Source: Pseudomonas helmanticensis (GTDB taxonomy: Bacteria; Pseudomonadota; Gammaproteobacteria; Pseudomonadales; Pseudomonadaceae). Taken from it: a DNA stretch of 64,000 nucleotides. The first letter of the stretch is position 1. Each line of letters starts with the position of its first letter. A model generated the notes under the pieces. It was not told the DNA's origin. It saw only the letters and a list, made by a program, of their open reading frames with translations, and did no database searches. A program made the translations under genes and the position numbers. Shown here piece by piece: positions 26,733 to 36,056 of the stretch. The stretch spans positions 4,599,501 to 4,663,500 of the forward strand of contig NZ_FXUY01000001.1 in the NCBI RefSeq assembly GCF_900182985.1, given 5' to 3'.

Positions 26733-26951
26733 GTGACTGACACCGCTCCCGTTCGTCCGCCGAAGCCGCTTTACAGCAACATCAGCCCGGCCGTGCCTTC
26801 GCCGTGCAGCGGCGTGTGCCGACTGGACGAACAAAAGGTTTGCCTGGGCTGCTTCCGGCATGTCGAGGACATCCGCGAATGGCGCTCGGCGGACGATCAG
26901 CGCCGTCGGGTGATTTGCCAGCAGGCTGCTGCCCGCCAGAATTCTGTTTGA
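26733..26951 (+). CDS. DUF1289 domain protein
   Basis: A 72-residue protein from GTG 26733, 4 nt after the cyaY stop. The DUF1289 core is SPCSGVCRLDEQKVCLGCFRHVEDIREW, with four cysteines in a CxxxC...CxxC arrangement suited to binding a metal or Fe-S cluster. The function is unknown. Coupling to the frataxin gene hints at iron handling but does not prove it. No ATG is available in a suitable position. Confidence 0.85.
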   Translation: MTDTAPVRPPKPLYSNISPAVPSPCSGVCRLDEQKVCLGCFRHVEDIREWRSADDQRRRVICQQAAARQNSV

Positions 26952-26958
26952 TACCCCA

Positions 26959-27055
26959 TTGTGGCGAGGGGGTTTATCCCCGTTGGGTCGCGTAGCGGCC
27001 CCAAAATCTATACGACTGCTGCGCAGCCGAACGGGGATAAATCCGCTCGCCACAA
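26959..27055. repeat. REP-like inverted repeat
   Basis: Imperfect 26-nt arms: 26959-26984 (TTGTGGCGAGGGGGTTTATC...) and 27030-27055. An inner GC-rich palindrome lies around 26986-27028. It belongs to a different family from the GTGGGAGC repeats. Confidence 0.8.
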
Positions 27056-27099
27056 GGGTTTCACCCAGGCAAAAAGTGGGTGGCTTGTATATTTTTTGA

Positions 27100-27211
27100 G
27101 CTGTGATAGTGTCCGCAGACGCCTCAAACCACCGAGGCACGGTGAAAACCCCGTCTTTTTTGGCGGGGTTTTGCTTTTTTTGTGTGCAGAAGAAAGGAGT
27201 CTGCCCGGATC
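27100..27211 (+). ncRNA. rnk leader, attenuator-like
   Basis: The untranslated stretch before rnk folds into GCCTC/GAGGC (27121-27138) and an intrinsic terminator just ahead of the rnk ribosome-binding site. CACCG (27130-27134) can also pair with CGGTG (27140-27144), offering alternative structures. A leader of this type has been described upstream of rnk in gammaproteobacteria, with a Pseudomonas variant. The signal it reads is unknown. Confidence 0.6.
27145..27181 (+). terminator. Premature terminator within the rnk leader
   Basis: AAAACCCCG (27145-27153) pairs with CGGGGTTTT (27164-27172) and is followed by GCTTTTTTT. It stands 30 nt upstream of rnk and after no other gene of its own, which suggests attenuation of rnk. 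Confidence 0.8.
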
Positions 27212-27631
27212 ATGACCGCACCTTCCATCACCCTTACCCGTCTGGACGTGCAACGTCTGGAGCGCCTGATCGACAGCCTGAACGATAAAGACCAGGCTGC
27301 GCCGGGCGTGATTGCGCTGCAAACCGAACTGGACCGCGCCGACGACGTGGTCGGCCACGATGAAGTGCCCGCCGATGTCGTGACCATGAATTCGCGCGTG
27401 CATTGCCGCGAAGAAGGCAGTGGCAAGGATTACCACCTGACGCTGGTCTATCCCAAGGATGCCAACGCCGACGAAGGCAAGATCTCCATTCTGGCTCCGG
27501 TCGGCAGCGCGCTGCTGGGCCTGAAAGTCGGTCAGCACATCGACTGGCCGGCTCCGGGCGGTAAATCGCTGAAACTGACGTTGCTGGAAGTCGAATCGCA
27601 GCCGGTCAACGGTGGCGTCTTTCCCGATTAA
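27212..27631 (+). CDS. rnk: Regulator of nucleoside diphosphate kinase (Rnk)
   Basis: A 139-residue GreA/GreB-related protein. The N-terminal coiled-coil part is short (LTRLDVQRLERLIDS through ELDRADDVV). The C-terminal FKBP-like domain has VVTMNSRVHCRE, LTLVYPKDANADEGKISILAPVGSALLGLKVG and the IDWPAPGG turn. Rnk binds RNA polymerase without Gre-type cleavage stimulation, and in Pseudomonas affects Ndk levels and alginate. GAAAGGAG precedes ATG 27212. Regulation is probably through the leader attenuator. It converges with cyaA, 7 nt apart. Confidence 0.94.
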   Translation: MTAPSITLTRLDVQRLERLIDSLNDKDQAAPGVIALQTELDRADDVVGHDEVPADVVTMNSRVHCREEGSGKDYHLTLVYPKDANADEGKISILAPVGSALLGLKVGQHIDWPAPGGKSLKLTLLEVESQPVNGGVFPD

Positions 27632-27638
27632 TCCCGCC

Positions 27639-30482
27639 TCAGACCTGTTCGAGTGCCTCGTTCAGAGCGCGCTCCAGGTCAGCCTTGTAGCGCAGATACA
27701 GATTGCTTGAACTTTGCCCGTCACCGAGCAGGCCCGAAAGGTCGAGGTCGGTGATGTAGCAGCGATAGCGTTCGCTTTCGCGGCGCTGCTCGACGATCTC
27801 CCGGGCGACCACGCTGAACAGCTGGTCGCCATGTTCCAGCTCGCTGAATTCCCGTTGATTGCAATACAAGGTGACTTGCACTTCCCCCGGTGCGGCTTTG
27901 CCGACGATCGCCTGCACGTCATAGAACGGCTTGTTCACCGGCGTCTGCGGTGCTGGTCGCGCTTCGACCCGGCGCGCACGCCCCGGGCCGGAAGGCAATA
28001 ACTGGTAATACAAAGTTTCGAGGCGACCCTCGGGGCCGGCGTCCATCGGCAGCACGGCTTCGCGGCGGAACAGGATCGATTGCAAAAAGCGCTGCAGCGG
28101 TACCAACAAACTCTGTTCATCGTGGTACGGCAATTGTTGCTGCCACAATGCGTTGAACTCATCCAGCACATACAGTTCGGCCTGCTGCTCGGTGATGCGG
28201 TAGAACACCTGAATGCATTCCGGCTGGCCCATCGGCAGGATCAACGCGAGGTCGTGTTCTTCCAGCGCCATCGGGTCCAGGTGCAGCGGGCTGTAGCGCG
28301 GCTGTTCTTCACCGAGGTAATCGAGCAGCGCCGGCAGGGTGGCGAGGGCAACGTGGTTGACTTGACCCGGCACCAACTCCAGCACGTGATAGTGCTGCTG
28401 CACCTGGATCAGGTAGCGGTGATTCAAGTCGCTGAGCAACAGGTTCTGCGCGGTATCGACGATTTCCTCGACGCGCCGGGCAATGAATTGCGCGCGGTTG
28501 TGGCAGAAGCAACGCACCTTCAGCGACGGCTGCAACGGCCCGCGTGGCAGGTTGTTGAGGTAATCGCGCAGGCAGTCGAGCAGGGCGTGCGGCCCGTCGA
28601 AGCGGTTGACCAGCACTTCATTCCAGCTGTTGAGCGTGACCTGATCCAGCGTCAGCACCAGATTTTCGCGTACACCGGCGTAGCTCAGCGAGTCCGTGCG
28701 TTCGGTGGTCATCAGGATGTTCAGGTCGCGGTGATGCTTGAGCGGGTCGACACCGACGTTGACCAGCATCAGCACTTCGCTCGGCACGGCGGCGCGCAGC
28801 AGCGGCTCTTCGGGCACGGTGGGCAAGGGCAGGGCGATGCACTGTTGCAGGCTGCCGAGCAGGTTGAACAACTCGAACTCACTCAGGTCGCTGGTGCCGG
28901 GATGCAGCGCCAGGCGGGTGCTGCTGTCGATCACGCCGTTGCGATGGCACCAGGTCAGCAGTTCGAGCAACTCGCGGCTGCGCTTGATCGGCGCGAAGTG
29001 TTCCCACTCCTGCGCGGTGAGGCTGCCGTTGTACAGGCCCCACTGGGTTTGCCCCGGTTCCTTTTTGTTGCGCGACTGCACCAGCGTCAGGGTGTCTTCG
29101 GCCAGATCCGGGGCGATGCCGGGATTGATGAACTCGATCTTGTCGGCTTTGCGTTCGAAGGCGGCGTAGAGCCGACGGCCGAGCACATTGAGGTCACGCT
29201 TGTTGATCAGGCTGACAGTCTGCTCGGTGCGGGCGAACTGGGTCAGGAAGCGATAGCTGTAGTTCAGTTCATTGACCAGCGCCCGGCGTTCGGCGCTGAC
29301 CTGGCGGACTTTCCACTGGCTGCGACTGTCGAGCAGGGCCAGTTGCCGCTGATCCCAATGCCATTCGCCGGCCAGCTTTTCCAGCAGGGAGCGCTGCCAG
29401 CCCTGACTGCGGCTGGTGCCGGTCAGTTTGCGGTTGACCTTCAGATACAGGGCGCGGCGTACCAGTTCCAGCCTTTCCGGTTCATTACGCGCCGTCAGGT
29501 ATTCCTCGATGCGTCGGTACACGACCATGTACGGATCCAGTTCATCCAGATCCAGCTGATTGGCGAACACGGCTTTCTTGAAGCGCAGGCTCAGGCACTG
29601 AACCTGCGGGTGCTCGCTGGCATAGACCTCGGTCAGCAACAGTTTCAGCACCGATTTGTACGGCGATTCGATGCCCTTGAACAATTGCCACAAACCGGCG
29701 CCGATGAATTCCCCCGGTGGAATTGTCGCCAGATGGCCAAGGTCGAGGGTTTCGTCGGCGCGGATAAAGCGCTTCGACAGCAGGGTGTGGGTATAGAGGT
29801 CGTAGGCGTTCTCTTCGTAGACCGGTACCAGCCACCAGATCGGCGTACGTCCGGCGAGCCAGATCGCGGTGCGATAAAACTCGTCGAGCAGCAGATAGTG
29901 CTGAGTGGTTCCGCAGTTTTCCGAACTGAGCTGGGTGTCGCGTTCGCCTTTGACGAAGCGCACCGGGTCGATCAGGAAGAAATGCGCCTCGGCACCCTGG
30001 CTCGCCGCCCAGGTTTCGAGCAACTGACATTTCTTGCTCAATTCAGCGAGTTCGCTTTCGCTCAGGTCCGGCGCGTGACAAACCCACACGTCCATGTCGC
30101 TCTGATCGGCCTGCGCCAGCGTGCCAAGGCTGCCCATCAGGAACAGGCCATGAATCGGTCGCGGCGGATTGCTGCCATGGCGCGGCTTGTAGGAAAACGA
30201 ACGGGTCAGGCGCTGGGCTTCGGCAAGCGCGTTGGCATCCGGCTCATAATTGGACAGGCCGGCCGGCGCACTGCCCGAGACATACCCCGGTAACAGCGGA
30301 TGATTGACGTGGAAAAACAGCGGCAGCAGCGTCAGTACGCCTTGCTGGCGCGTCGACAATCCTTCCAGAGCGCGACCGAGGCGGCCTTCATTGAGTTTGA
30401 GAAAGCGCGCGCGCAGCTGGCTGAGTACCTTGCGGTCTATTCCCTCGTCCAGGTCGGGGCGGATTTCGTGGGTGCGCGTCAT
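27639..30482 (-). CDS. cyaA: Class I adenylate cyclase
   Basis: A 947-residue cytoplasmic enzyme that makes cAMP from ATP. The N-terminal nucleotidyltransferase-like catalytic region includes FLMGSLGTLAQADQSDMDVW (about residues 114-133, GS and DxD motif) and AHFFLIDPVRF. The remainder is the regulatory domain of the enterobacterial-type family (histidine-rich glucose-sensing region in enterics). Length is typical. It is a single minus-strand gene, tail to tail with rnk. In Pseudomonas it works alongside membrane cyclase CyaB, with Vfr as the usual cAMP receptor. Confidence 0.95.
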   Translation of the reverse strand: MTRTHEIRPDLDEGIDRKVLSQLRARFLKLNEGRLGRALEGLSTRQQGVLTLLPLFFHVNHPLLPGYVSGSAPAGLSNYEPDANALAEAQRLTRSFSYKPRHGSNPPRPIHGLFLMGSLGTLAQADQSDMDVWVCHAPDLSESELAELSKKCQLLETWAASQGAEAHFFLIDPVRFVKGERDTQLSSENCGTTQHYLLLDEFYRTAIWLAGRTPIWWLVPVYEENAYDLYTHTLLSKRFIRADETLDLGHLATIPPGEFIGAGLWQLFKGIESPYKSVLKLLLTEVYASEHPQVQCLSLRFKKAVFANQLDLDELDPYMVVYRRIEEYLTARNEPERLELVRRALYLKVNRKLTGTSRSQGWQRSLLEKLAGEWHWDQRQLALLDSRSQWKVRQVSAERRALVNELNYSYRFLTQFARTEQTVSLINKRDLNVLGRRLYAAFERKADKIEFINPGIAPDLAEDTLTLVQSRNKKEPGQTQWGLYNGSLTAQEWEHFAPIKRSRELLELLTWCHRNGVIDSSTRLALHPGTSDLSEFELFNLLGSLQQCIALPLPTVPEEPLLRAAVPSEVLMLVNVGVDPLKHHRDLNILMTTERTDSLSYAGVRENLVLTLDQVTLNSWNEVLVNRFDGPHALLDCLRDYLNNLPRGPLQPSLKVRCFCHNRAQFIARRVEEIVDTAQNLLLSDLNHRYLIQVQQHYHVLELVPGQVNHVALATLPALLDYLGEEQPRYSPLHLDPMALEEHDLALILPMGQPECIQVFYRITEQQAELYVLDEFNALWQQQLPYHDEQSLLVPLQRFLQSILFRREAVLPMDAGPEGRLETLYYQLLPSGPGRARRVEARPAPQTPVNKPFYDVQAIVGKAAPGEVQVTLYCNQREFSELEHGDQLFSVVAREIVEQRRESERYRCYITDLDLSGLLGDGQSSSNLYLRYKADLERALNEALEQV

Positions 30483-30677
30483 GTCAGCTCAAACCGGCTC
30501 GCAGGCACGGACGTAGAGGGTCTCGGAATGTCAGGCAGTTTAGCCTTAGCGCAGCGGGACTTTTAAGCTGATTTTGTTTTTTGACGTCAGATTTTTATCG
30601 TGCAGTGGCGGTTGACGCCCGGGCAGGCCCGCGGAAATCCCGTGGCGGGAGTTCCCGTGGGCGAAGTCAGGGGAAAA

Positions 30678-30923
30678 TCAGGCTGTTTCCTGCTCTCTGA
30701 GAATGGTCAGCACGGTTTGCACATTTTGTGCGGCGTCGCGGCCGAGGCTGGTCAGATAACCGCCGTCGGGCTGATCGGTCAGGTCTTTTTCAAAGAGACG
30801 TTTGGCGGCAGAAATATGTTTCGGGGCAGCGGTCTGATGGATTTTCAAACCTTCCTGGGAACTGTCCAGGGGAAAGAGTGCGAGGACTTCCAGTTCGGCA
30901 ACCAGCTCAGGGGTAAGCGACAT
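30678..30923 (-). CDS. TIGR02647 family protein
   Basis: An 81-residue protein of a small conserved family. The sequence starts LTPELVAELEVLALFPLDSSQEGLKIH and continues with a basic helix (ISAAKRLFEKDLTD) and a DGGYLTSLGRDAAQNVQTVLTIL end. It looks like a winged-helix or helical regulator-sized domain and is soluble. No function is known. It is preceded by a divergent-type gap with a REP pair and followed by nothing on its strand before cyaA. Confidence 0.82.
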   Translation of the reverse strand: MSLTPELVAELEVLALFPLDSSQEGLKIHQTAAPKHISAAKRLFEKDLTDQPDGGYLTSLGRDAAQNVQTVLTILREQETA

Positions 30924-31078
30924 AAGGACTCCAGACTTTCTAGGAATTAGACGACAGCGCCCCTAAGGTGAACCCGCTTTTGCGGCATGTCCAGTGTTCA
31001 GATCAGGGATTTTGTCTTGAGGCAGATTCCAGTGTAGTCCGGGCCGGGGAGTTGGCTGGATGGATACGTTACAAACAT

Positions 31079-31167
31079 TGTAGGAGTGAGCCTGCTCGCG
31101 ATAGCGGAGTGCCTGTCAGCATATTCTTCACTGACAGAACGCTATCGCGAGCAGGCTCACTCCTACA
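31079..31167. repeat. REP-type inverted pair
   Basis: Perfect 28-nt arms (31079-31106 and 31140-31167) on GTAGGAGTGAGCCTGCTCGC. A second inner CTGTCAG/CTGACAG pair is seen. It lies just past the stop of the 96-aa acidic-protein gene. Confidence 0.88.
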
Positions 31168-31178
31168 GGATCGGGGGG

Positions 31179-31469
31179 TTACTGTTTTTCGGGTGGCAGC
31201 TCTGGCAATGCACGCAACGCCGCTTCGTACCATTCAGTATCAAATGCGCGATCTTCGTCGAGCATTGCGTCAATCTCGTAAGCCAGCACGTGAGCCATCA
31301 GATTGAGGATCTCTTCGCGCTCAACGCCCACCAGAGTCAACTTGTTAAACGTCGCTTTGGCTGCCGGCGGGTTGTCGCTTTCGATCTGGTTCTCGATCGC
31401 TTCGATCAACGTCGCTTCGGTGAACTCTTCTTCGTCGTTGTCATTGTCGATGTCTGTCGGCTCGCTCAT
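31179..31469 (-). CDS. Conserved acidic protein of unknown function
   Basis: A 96-residue protein with a strongly acidic head (DIDNDNDEEEF) and a helical body (TLIEAIENQIESDNPPAAKATFNKLTLVG, then EILNLMAHVLAYEIDAMLDEDRAF). It ends in a proline-rich tail. It is cytoplasmic, with no cysteine or known motif. I do not recognise a characterised family, though similar proteins occur at this place in other pseudomonads. It has GGAG-type purines before ATG 31469 and is divergent from the GST gene. Confidence 0.75.
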   Translation of the reverse strand: MSEPTDIDNDNDEEEFTEATLIEAIENQIESDNPPAAKATFNKLTLVGVEREEILNLMAHVLAYEIDAMLDEDRAFDTEWYEAALRALPELPPEKQ

Positions 31470-31592
31470 GGCAGGCTCCTCAAGGAAAGGCGCCAGTTTA
31501 CCCGTATTCAGCGGTGTGATGCTGCTGGCGGGATTGGCCTGAGCGATCTATAAACAGGCACTGCCCACCCCGCACGGCCTGGAGGCTATGTG

Positions 31593-32252
31593 ATGTTCAA
31601 GCTCTACGGATTCTCAGTCAGCAACTACTACAACATGGTCAAACTGGCGCTGCTGGAAAAAGGCCTGCCGTTCGAAGAGGTCACCTTCTACCCGACGCCG
31701 ACACCGGAATCTCTGGCCATCAGCCCGCGTGGCAAGGTCCCGGTGCTCGGCGTGGACGCGGGTTTCATCAACGAAACCGCGATCATCCTCGAATACCTCG
31801 AACAGACCCAGAAAGGCACGCCGCTGCTGCCGAGCGATCCGTTCGAACGTGCGCAGGTGTTGGCGATTGCCAAGGAAATCGAGCTGTACATCGAGCTGCC
31901 GGGCCGCGCTTGTTATGGCGAAGCGTTTTTCGGCATGACCTTGCCGGACGCGATCAAGGAAAAGACCAAGACTGAATTGCAGCTGGGTTTTGCGGCGCTA
32001 GGCCGGCACGGCAAATTCGCCCCGTACGTGGCGGGCGACAGTTTGAGCATTGCCGATTTGTATTTCCTTTACAGCGTGCCACTGGCCTGTGCGGTCGGGC
32101 AAAAGCTGTTCGGGATTGATTTGCTGGCGGAGATGCCGCAGGCCAAGGCGTTGTTGGAGCAGCTTGAGCAGAATCCGCATGTGCAGAAGATTGCAGCGGA
32201 CAAAGAAGCAGCGATGCCGGCGTTTTTGGCGATGATCGCTGCCAAGAAGTAA
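31593..32252 (+). CDS. Glutathione S-transferase family protein
   Basis: A 219-residue protein with the thioredoxin-like N-terminal domain (MFKLYGFSVSNYYNMVKLALLEKG; GKVPVLGVDAGFINETAIILEYLE gives the cis-Pro and the glutathione-binding ES/ET turn) and an all-helical C-terminal domain with SLSIADLYFLY. The catalytic residue would be Ser/Tyr near position 9-12. Such enzymes conjugate or reduce electrophiles or peroxides with glutathione; the specific substrate is unknown. ATG 31593 has GGAGG 7 nt upstream; an adjacent GTG is an alternative. Confidence 0.92.
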   Translation: MFKLYGFSVSNYYNMVKLALLEKGLPFEEVTFYPTPTPESLAISPRGKVPVLGVDAGFINETAIILEYLEQTQKGTPLLPSDPFERAQVLAIAKEIELYIELPGRACYGEAFFGMTLPDAIKEKTKTELQLGFAALGRHGKFAPYVAGDSLSIADLYFLYSVPLACAVGQKLFGIDLLAEMPQAKALLEQLEQNPHVQKIAADKEAAMPAFLAMIAAKK

Positions 32253-32276
32253 TAAATCTGTGTTCTTAAACGAGCA

Positions 32277-32350
32277 ATCGCTAGCAGGGCTAGCTCCCAC
32301 CTTGAACTGTATTCACAATTCCAATTGTGGGAGCTAGCCCTGCTAGCGAT
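32277..32350. repeat. REP-type inverted pair
   Basis: Perfect 24-nt arms (32277-32300 and 32327-32350) containing GCTAGCAGGGCTAGCTCCCA, separated by 26 nt. It sits between the convergent GST and argH genes and could help terminate both. Confidence 0.88.
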
Positions 32351-32361
32351 GCCTTTGGCTT

Positions 32362-33756
32362 TTAGCGGCTGGCGATCAGGGCCTGGCCGCGTACTACCGC
32401 TGCCTTGACCTGCGCCGGTGCAGTCCCGCCGATGTGGTCACGGGCATTCACCGAGCCTTCCAGGGTCAGCACGGCAAACACATCCTGCTCGATCTGATCG
32501 CTGAACTGACGCAGTTCTTCCAGGCTCATCTCGGCCAGATCCTTGCCAGTGTCGACGCCGTACTTAACGGCATGGCCAACGATTTCGTGGCAATCACGGA
32601 ACGGCAAACCACGACGCACCAGATAATCCGCCAGGTCGGTCGCGGTGGAGAAACCGCGCAACGCCGCTTCACGCATGATCGCGTGCTTCGGTTTGATCGC
32701 CGGGATCATGTCGGCAAAGGCCCGCAGCGAATCGCGCAGAGTATCGGCGGCGTCGAACAGCGGCTCCTTGTCTTCCTGGTTGTCTTTGTTATAGGCCAGC
32801 GGCTGGCCTTTCATCAGGGTCAGCAGACCCATCAGTGCGCCGAACACACGCCCGGTCTTGCCACGTACCAGCTCTGGCACGTCGGGGTTTTTCTTTTGCG
32901 GCATGATCGAGCTGCCGGTGCAGAAACGATCCGGCAGATCGATGAACTGGAACTGCGCGCTGGTCCACAGCACCAGCTCTTCGGAGAAACGCGACAAGTG
33001 CATCATCGCGATGCTCGCGGCCGAGCAGAATTCGATGGCGAAGTCGCGATCGGAAACGTTGTCCAGCGAGTTGCCGCCGACCGCATCGAAACCCAGCAGT
33101 TGCGCGGTGTATTCGCGGTCGATCGGGTAGGTGGTGCCGGCCAGCGCAGCGCTGCCCAACGGCATGCGATTGGTACGCTTGCGGCAGTCGACCAGACGCT
33201 CGTAATCGCGGCTGAGCATTTCGAACCAGGCCAGCATGTGGTGACCGAAAGTCACTGGTTGCGCGGTCTGCAGGTGAGTGAAGCCCGGCATGATGCTCGC
33301 GGCTTCGCGCTCGGCTTGCTCCAGCAGGCCTTTTTGCAGGCGGGTGATTTCGGCGAGGATCAGGTCGATCTCGTCACGCAGCCACAGGCGGATGTCGGTG
33401 GCGACCTGGTCGTTACGGCTACGCCCGGTGTGCAGCTTTTTACCGGTGACGCCGATGCGATCGGTCAGGCGTGCTTCGATGTTCATGTGCACGTCTTCGA
33501 GATCGATGCGCCAGTCGAACTGGCCGGCCTCGATTTCGCCCTGAATGGTCTTCAGGCCATCGATGATGCTGTCGCGCTCGGCATCGGTCAGCACGCCGAC
33601 CTTGGCCAGCATGGTGGCGTGGGCGATCGAACCCATGATGTCGTGGCGATACAGGCGCTGGTCGAAAGTGACGGAGGCGGTGAAGCGGGCGACGAAGGCG
33701 TCGACGGGTTCACTGAAGCGGCCGCCCCAGGACTGATTGGTCTTGTCAGTGCTCAT
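32362..33756 (-). CDS. argH: Argininosuccinate lyase
   Basis: A 464-residue enzyme that splits argininosuccinate to arginine and fumarate. Family marks include [23 protein letters not shown] at the start, [26 protein letters not shown] (catalytic His region) and the fumarase-superfamily signature [12 protein letters not shown] (catalytic Ser loop). ATG 33756 is chosen: it begins the usual MSTDKTNQ start, and an upstream ATG would add 28 unusual residues. The gene is single on the minus strand and divergent from algR. Confidence 0.97.
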   Translation of the reverse strand: MSTDKTNQSWGGRFSEPVDAFVARFTASVTFDQRLYRHDIMGSIAHATMLAKVGVLTDAERDSIIDGLKTIQGEIEAGQFDWRIDLEDVHMNIEARLTDRIGVTGKKLHTGRSRNDQVATDIRLWLRDEIDLILAEITRLQKGLLEQAEREAASIMPGFTHLQTAQPVTFGHHMLAWFEMLSRDYERLVDCRKRTNRMPLGSAALAGTTYPIDREYTAQLLGFDAVGGNSLDNVSDRDFAIEFCSAASIAMMHLSRFSEELVLWTSAQFQFIDLPDRFCTGSSIMPQKKNPDVPELVRGKTGRVFGALMGLLTLMKGQPLAYNKDNQEDKEPLFDAADTLRDSLRAFADMIPAIKPKHAIMREAALRGFSTATDLADYLVRRGLPFRDCHEIVGHAVKYGVDTGKDLAEMSLEELRQFSDQIEQDVFAVLTLEGSVNARDHIGGTAPAQVKAAVVRGQALIASR

Positions 33757-34228
33757 GAATTCGCTCGTATCGGCTTGAAGAAAAAAGGCGTGAAACGCTG
33801 GCGCGGATAATAACAGGGTTGCCAATCCTGTCGTTGACACTGGTCGATACGTTTTTTTCTCATCTGCTCAGTCATAGTCGGCGCTGGCCCCGGGGGATTT
33901 GCGCAAGGATATTTTTCGATTGAGCAATATCGTTCCGACGAGCGTCTACAGTAGGACATAAGGGTCGGCGCGACTGCGGATCGCGCAAAGGTCTGGTCGC
34001 CGACTATAAGAAGAGGGGGTGGGTGCAATTGTCCTTCGGCATTCCCCGTGAAAAACGCAGGAAACAGCGGGCTTTGAGCGGTACGACCCGGACACTGGCA
34101 AATATTGCTGGCCGACGTACGGCACTTTTTGGCGCTCGGGCTAGTCTTAGCGTGGATCGCGGTGACGGACGTCACTTCACCTGTCTACGCTATCCTTGTG
34201 CGAGACTCACGCAGGAATCCAGCGCAAT
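33757..34228. other. argH-algR intergenic region, no gene seen
   Basis: 472 nt. In P. aeruginosa the histidine kinase gene algZ/fimS lies here in front of algR, but neither strand encodes kinase motifs in this window. The region should hold the argH and algR promoters. Short open frames are without support. Confidence 0.6.
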
Positions 34229-34975
34229 ATGAATGTCCTGATCGTTGATGACGAACCACTCGCTCGCGAGCGCCTCAGCCGAATGGTGAGCGAGCTCGAG
34301 GGTTATACAGTTCTGGAGCCCAGCGCCACGAATGGCGAGGAGGCGTTGGCACTGATCGACAGCCACAAGCCGGATATCGTGCTGCTCGATATCCGCATGC
34401 CAGGCCTCGATGGCCTGCAGGTTGCTGCCCGTCTGTGCGAACGAGAAACGCCGCCCGCCGTGGTGTTTTGCACCAGCCCCGATGAATTTGCCGTGGAAGC
34501 CCTGCAGGCCAGCGCCGTGGGCTATGTGGTGAAACCCGTGCGAACCGAACATCTGCATGACGCCCTGAAACGGGCGGAACGTCCCAACCGGGCGCAACTC
34601 TCGGCCCTGACCCGTCCCGCTGCCGAAAGCGGCACCGGCCCGCGCAGCCACATCAGCGCGCGTACTCGCAAAGGCATCGAACTGATCCCGCTGGATCAGG
34701 TGGTCTATTTCATTGCCGACCACAAATACGTGACCTTGCGCCACGAGGCCGGCGAAGTGCTGCTCGACGAGCCACTCAAGGCCCTTGAAGACGAATTCGG
34801 CGAGCGTTTCGTGCGTATCCACCGCAACGCGCTGGTCGCCCGCGACCGCATCGAGCGCCTGCAACGCACGCCGCTGGGGCATTTCCAGCTGTTCCTCAAA
34901 GGTCTCAATGGTGATGCGCTGATCGTCAGCCGTCGGCATGTGGCCGGTGTGCGCAAAATGATGCAGGGCCTGTAA
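34229..34975 (+). CDS. algR: LytTR-family response regulator AlgR
   Basis: A 248-residue regulator. The receiver domain (1-115) has the acidic pair VDDEP, phosphoacceptor Asp54 (VLLDIRMPGLDGL) and the switch Lys in GYVVKPVRTEHL. A linker leads to the LytTR DNA-binding domain (about 140-245, DQVVYFIADHKYVTLRH ... RIHRNALVARDRIERLQ). In Pseudomonas AlgR controls alginate, twitching motility, cyanide and virulence genes, acting both phosphorylated by AlgZ and unphosphorylated. AGGAA precedes ATG 34229. No cognate kinase gene lies next to it; hemC follows 139 nt downstream. Confidence 0.95.
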   Translation: MNVLIVDDEPLARERLSRMVSELEGYTVLEPSATNGEEALALIDSHKPDIVLLDIRMPGLDGLQVAARLCERETPPAVVFCTSPDEFAVEALQASAVGYVVKPVRTEHLHDALKRAERPNRAQLSALTRPAAESGTGPRSHISARTRKGIELIPLDQVVYFIADHKYVTLRHEAGEVLLDEPLKALEDEFGERFVRIHRNALVARDRIERLQRTPLGHFQLFLKGLNGDALIVSRRHVAGVRKMMQGL

Positions 34976-35114
34976 CCCCGGTCATTCCGGGCGGCTCCAG
35001 CTCCTTTTTACCGGGCATTGCAGGCCAGGGAGGCCGCGCCGACTCTGATTCAAGTCAAAGTGGATTTGGCTGAGCTGTTATTATCCGCCGTATCTATTCA
35101 GTACGGATTGATCC

Positions 35115-36056
35115 ATGTCCTCTCGCGAAATCCGCATCGCCACCCGTAAAAGTGCGCTGGCCCTCTGGCAGGCCGAATACGTCAAAGCCCGTCTGGAAGC
35201 GGCCCATCCGGGCTTGCTGGTGACGCTGGTGCCCATGGTCAGTCGCGGCGACAAGCTGCTCGATTCGCCGCTGTCGAAAATCGGCGGCAAGGGCCTGTTC
35301 GTCAAGGAACTGGAAACCGCGCTGCTGGAAAATCAAGCCGACATCGCCGTGCATTCGATGAAAGACGTGCCGATGGACTTCCCTGAAGGCCTCGGTCTGT
35401 TTTGCATTTGCGAACGCGAAGACCCGCGCGACGCTTTCGTTTCCAATACCTATGACAGCCTTGAAGCGTTGCCTGCCGGCAGCATCGTCGGCACCTCGAG
35501 TCTGCGTCGTCAGGCGCAACTGCTGACCCGTCGCCCGGATCTTGAGATCCGCTTCCTGCGCGGTAACGTCAATACGCGTCTGGCCAAACTTGATGCTGGC
35601 GAGTACGACGCGATCATCCTCGCGGCGGCTGGTCTGATCCGCCTCGGTTTCGAAGAGCGCATCACTTCGGCGATCAGCGTCGACGACAGTTTGCCGGCCG
35701 GTGGCCAGGGCGCAGTCGGTATTGAATGCCGCAGCGCCGACACGCAAATCCACGCCTTGCTCGCGCCGCTGCATCACGCCGATACCTCGTCGCGCGTGAC
35801 CGCCGAACGTGCCCTCAACAAACATCTGAATGGCGGCTGCCAAGTGCCGATCGCCTGCTACGCCGTGCTTGAAGGCGAGCAGTTGTGGCTGCGTGGTCTG
35901 GTCGGTGAACCGAGCGGCGGCAAGCTGCTCAGTGCCGAAGCTCGTGCACCGCGCGCCGATGCCGAAGCGCTGGGCGTGAAAGTCGCTGAAGACCTGCTCA
36001 GCCAAGGTGCGGACGACATTCTCAAAGCGGTCTACGGCGAGGCAGGTCACGAGTGA
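35115..36056 (+). CDS. hemC: Porphobilinogen deaminase (hydroxymethylbilane synthase)
   Basis: A 313-residue enzyme that polymerises four porphobilinogens into hydroxymethylbilane. The sequence shows [27 protein letters not shown], the arginine-rich [17 protein letters not shown] and [13 protein letters not shown], where the Cys holds the dipyrromethane cofactor. It is the first gene of hemC-hemD-hemX-hemY; the stop overlaps hemD by 3 nt (GTGA). Confidence 0.97.
   Translation: MSSREIRIATRKSALALWQAEYVKARLEAAHPGLLVTLVPMVSRGDKLLDSPLSKIGGKGLFVKELETALLENQADIAVHSMKDVPMDFPEGLGLFCICEREDPRDAFVSNTYDSLEALPAGSIVGTSSLRRQAQLLTRRPDLEIRFLRGNVNTRLAKLDAGEYDAIILAAAGLIRLGFEERITSAISVDDSLPAGGQGAVGIECRSADTQIHALLAPLHHADTSSRVTAERALNKHLNGGCQVPIACYAVLEGEQLWLRGLVGEPSGGKLLSAEARAPRADAEALGVKVAEDLLSQGADDILKAVYGEAGHE

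Noticed and set aside
34023..34232. Remnant of algZ/fimS in the argH-algR gap
   Set aside because: Translation in all frames shows no histidine-kinase H, N or G box, so no pseudogene is supported.
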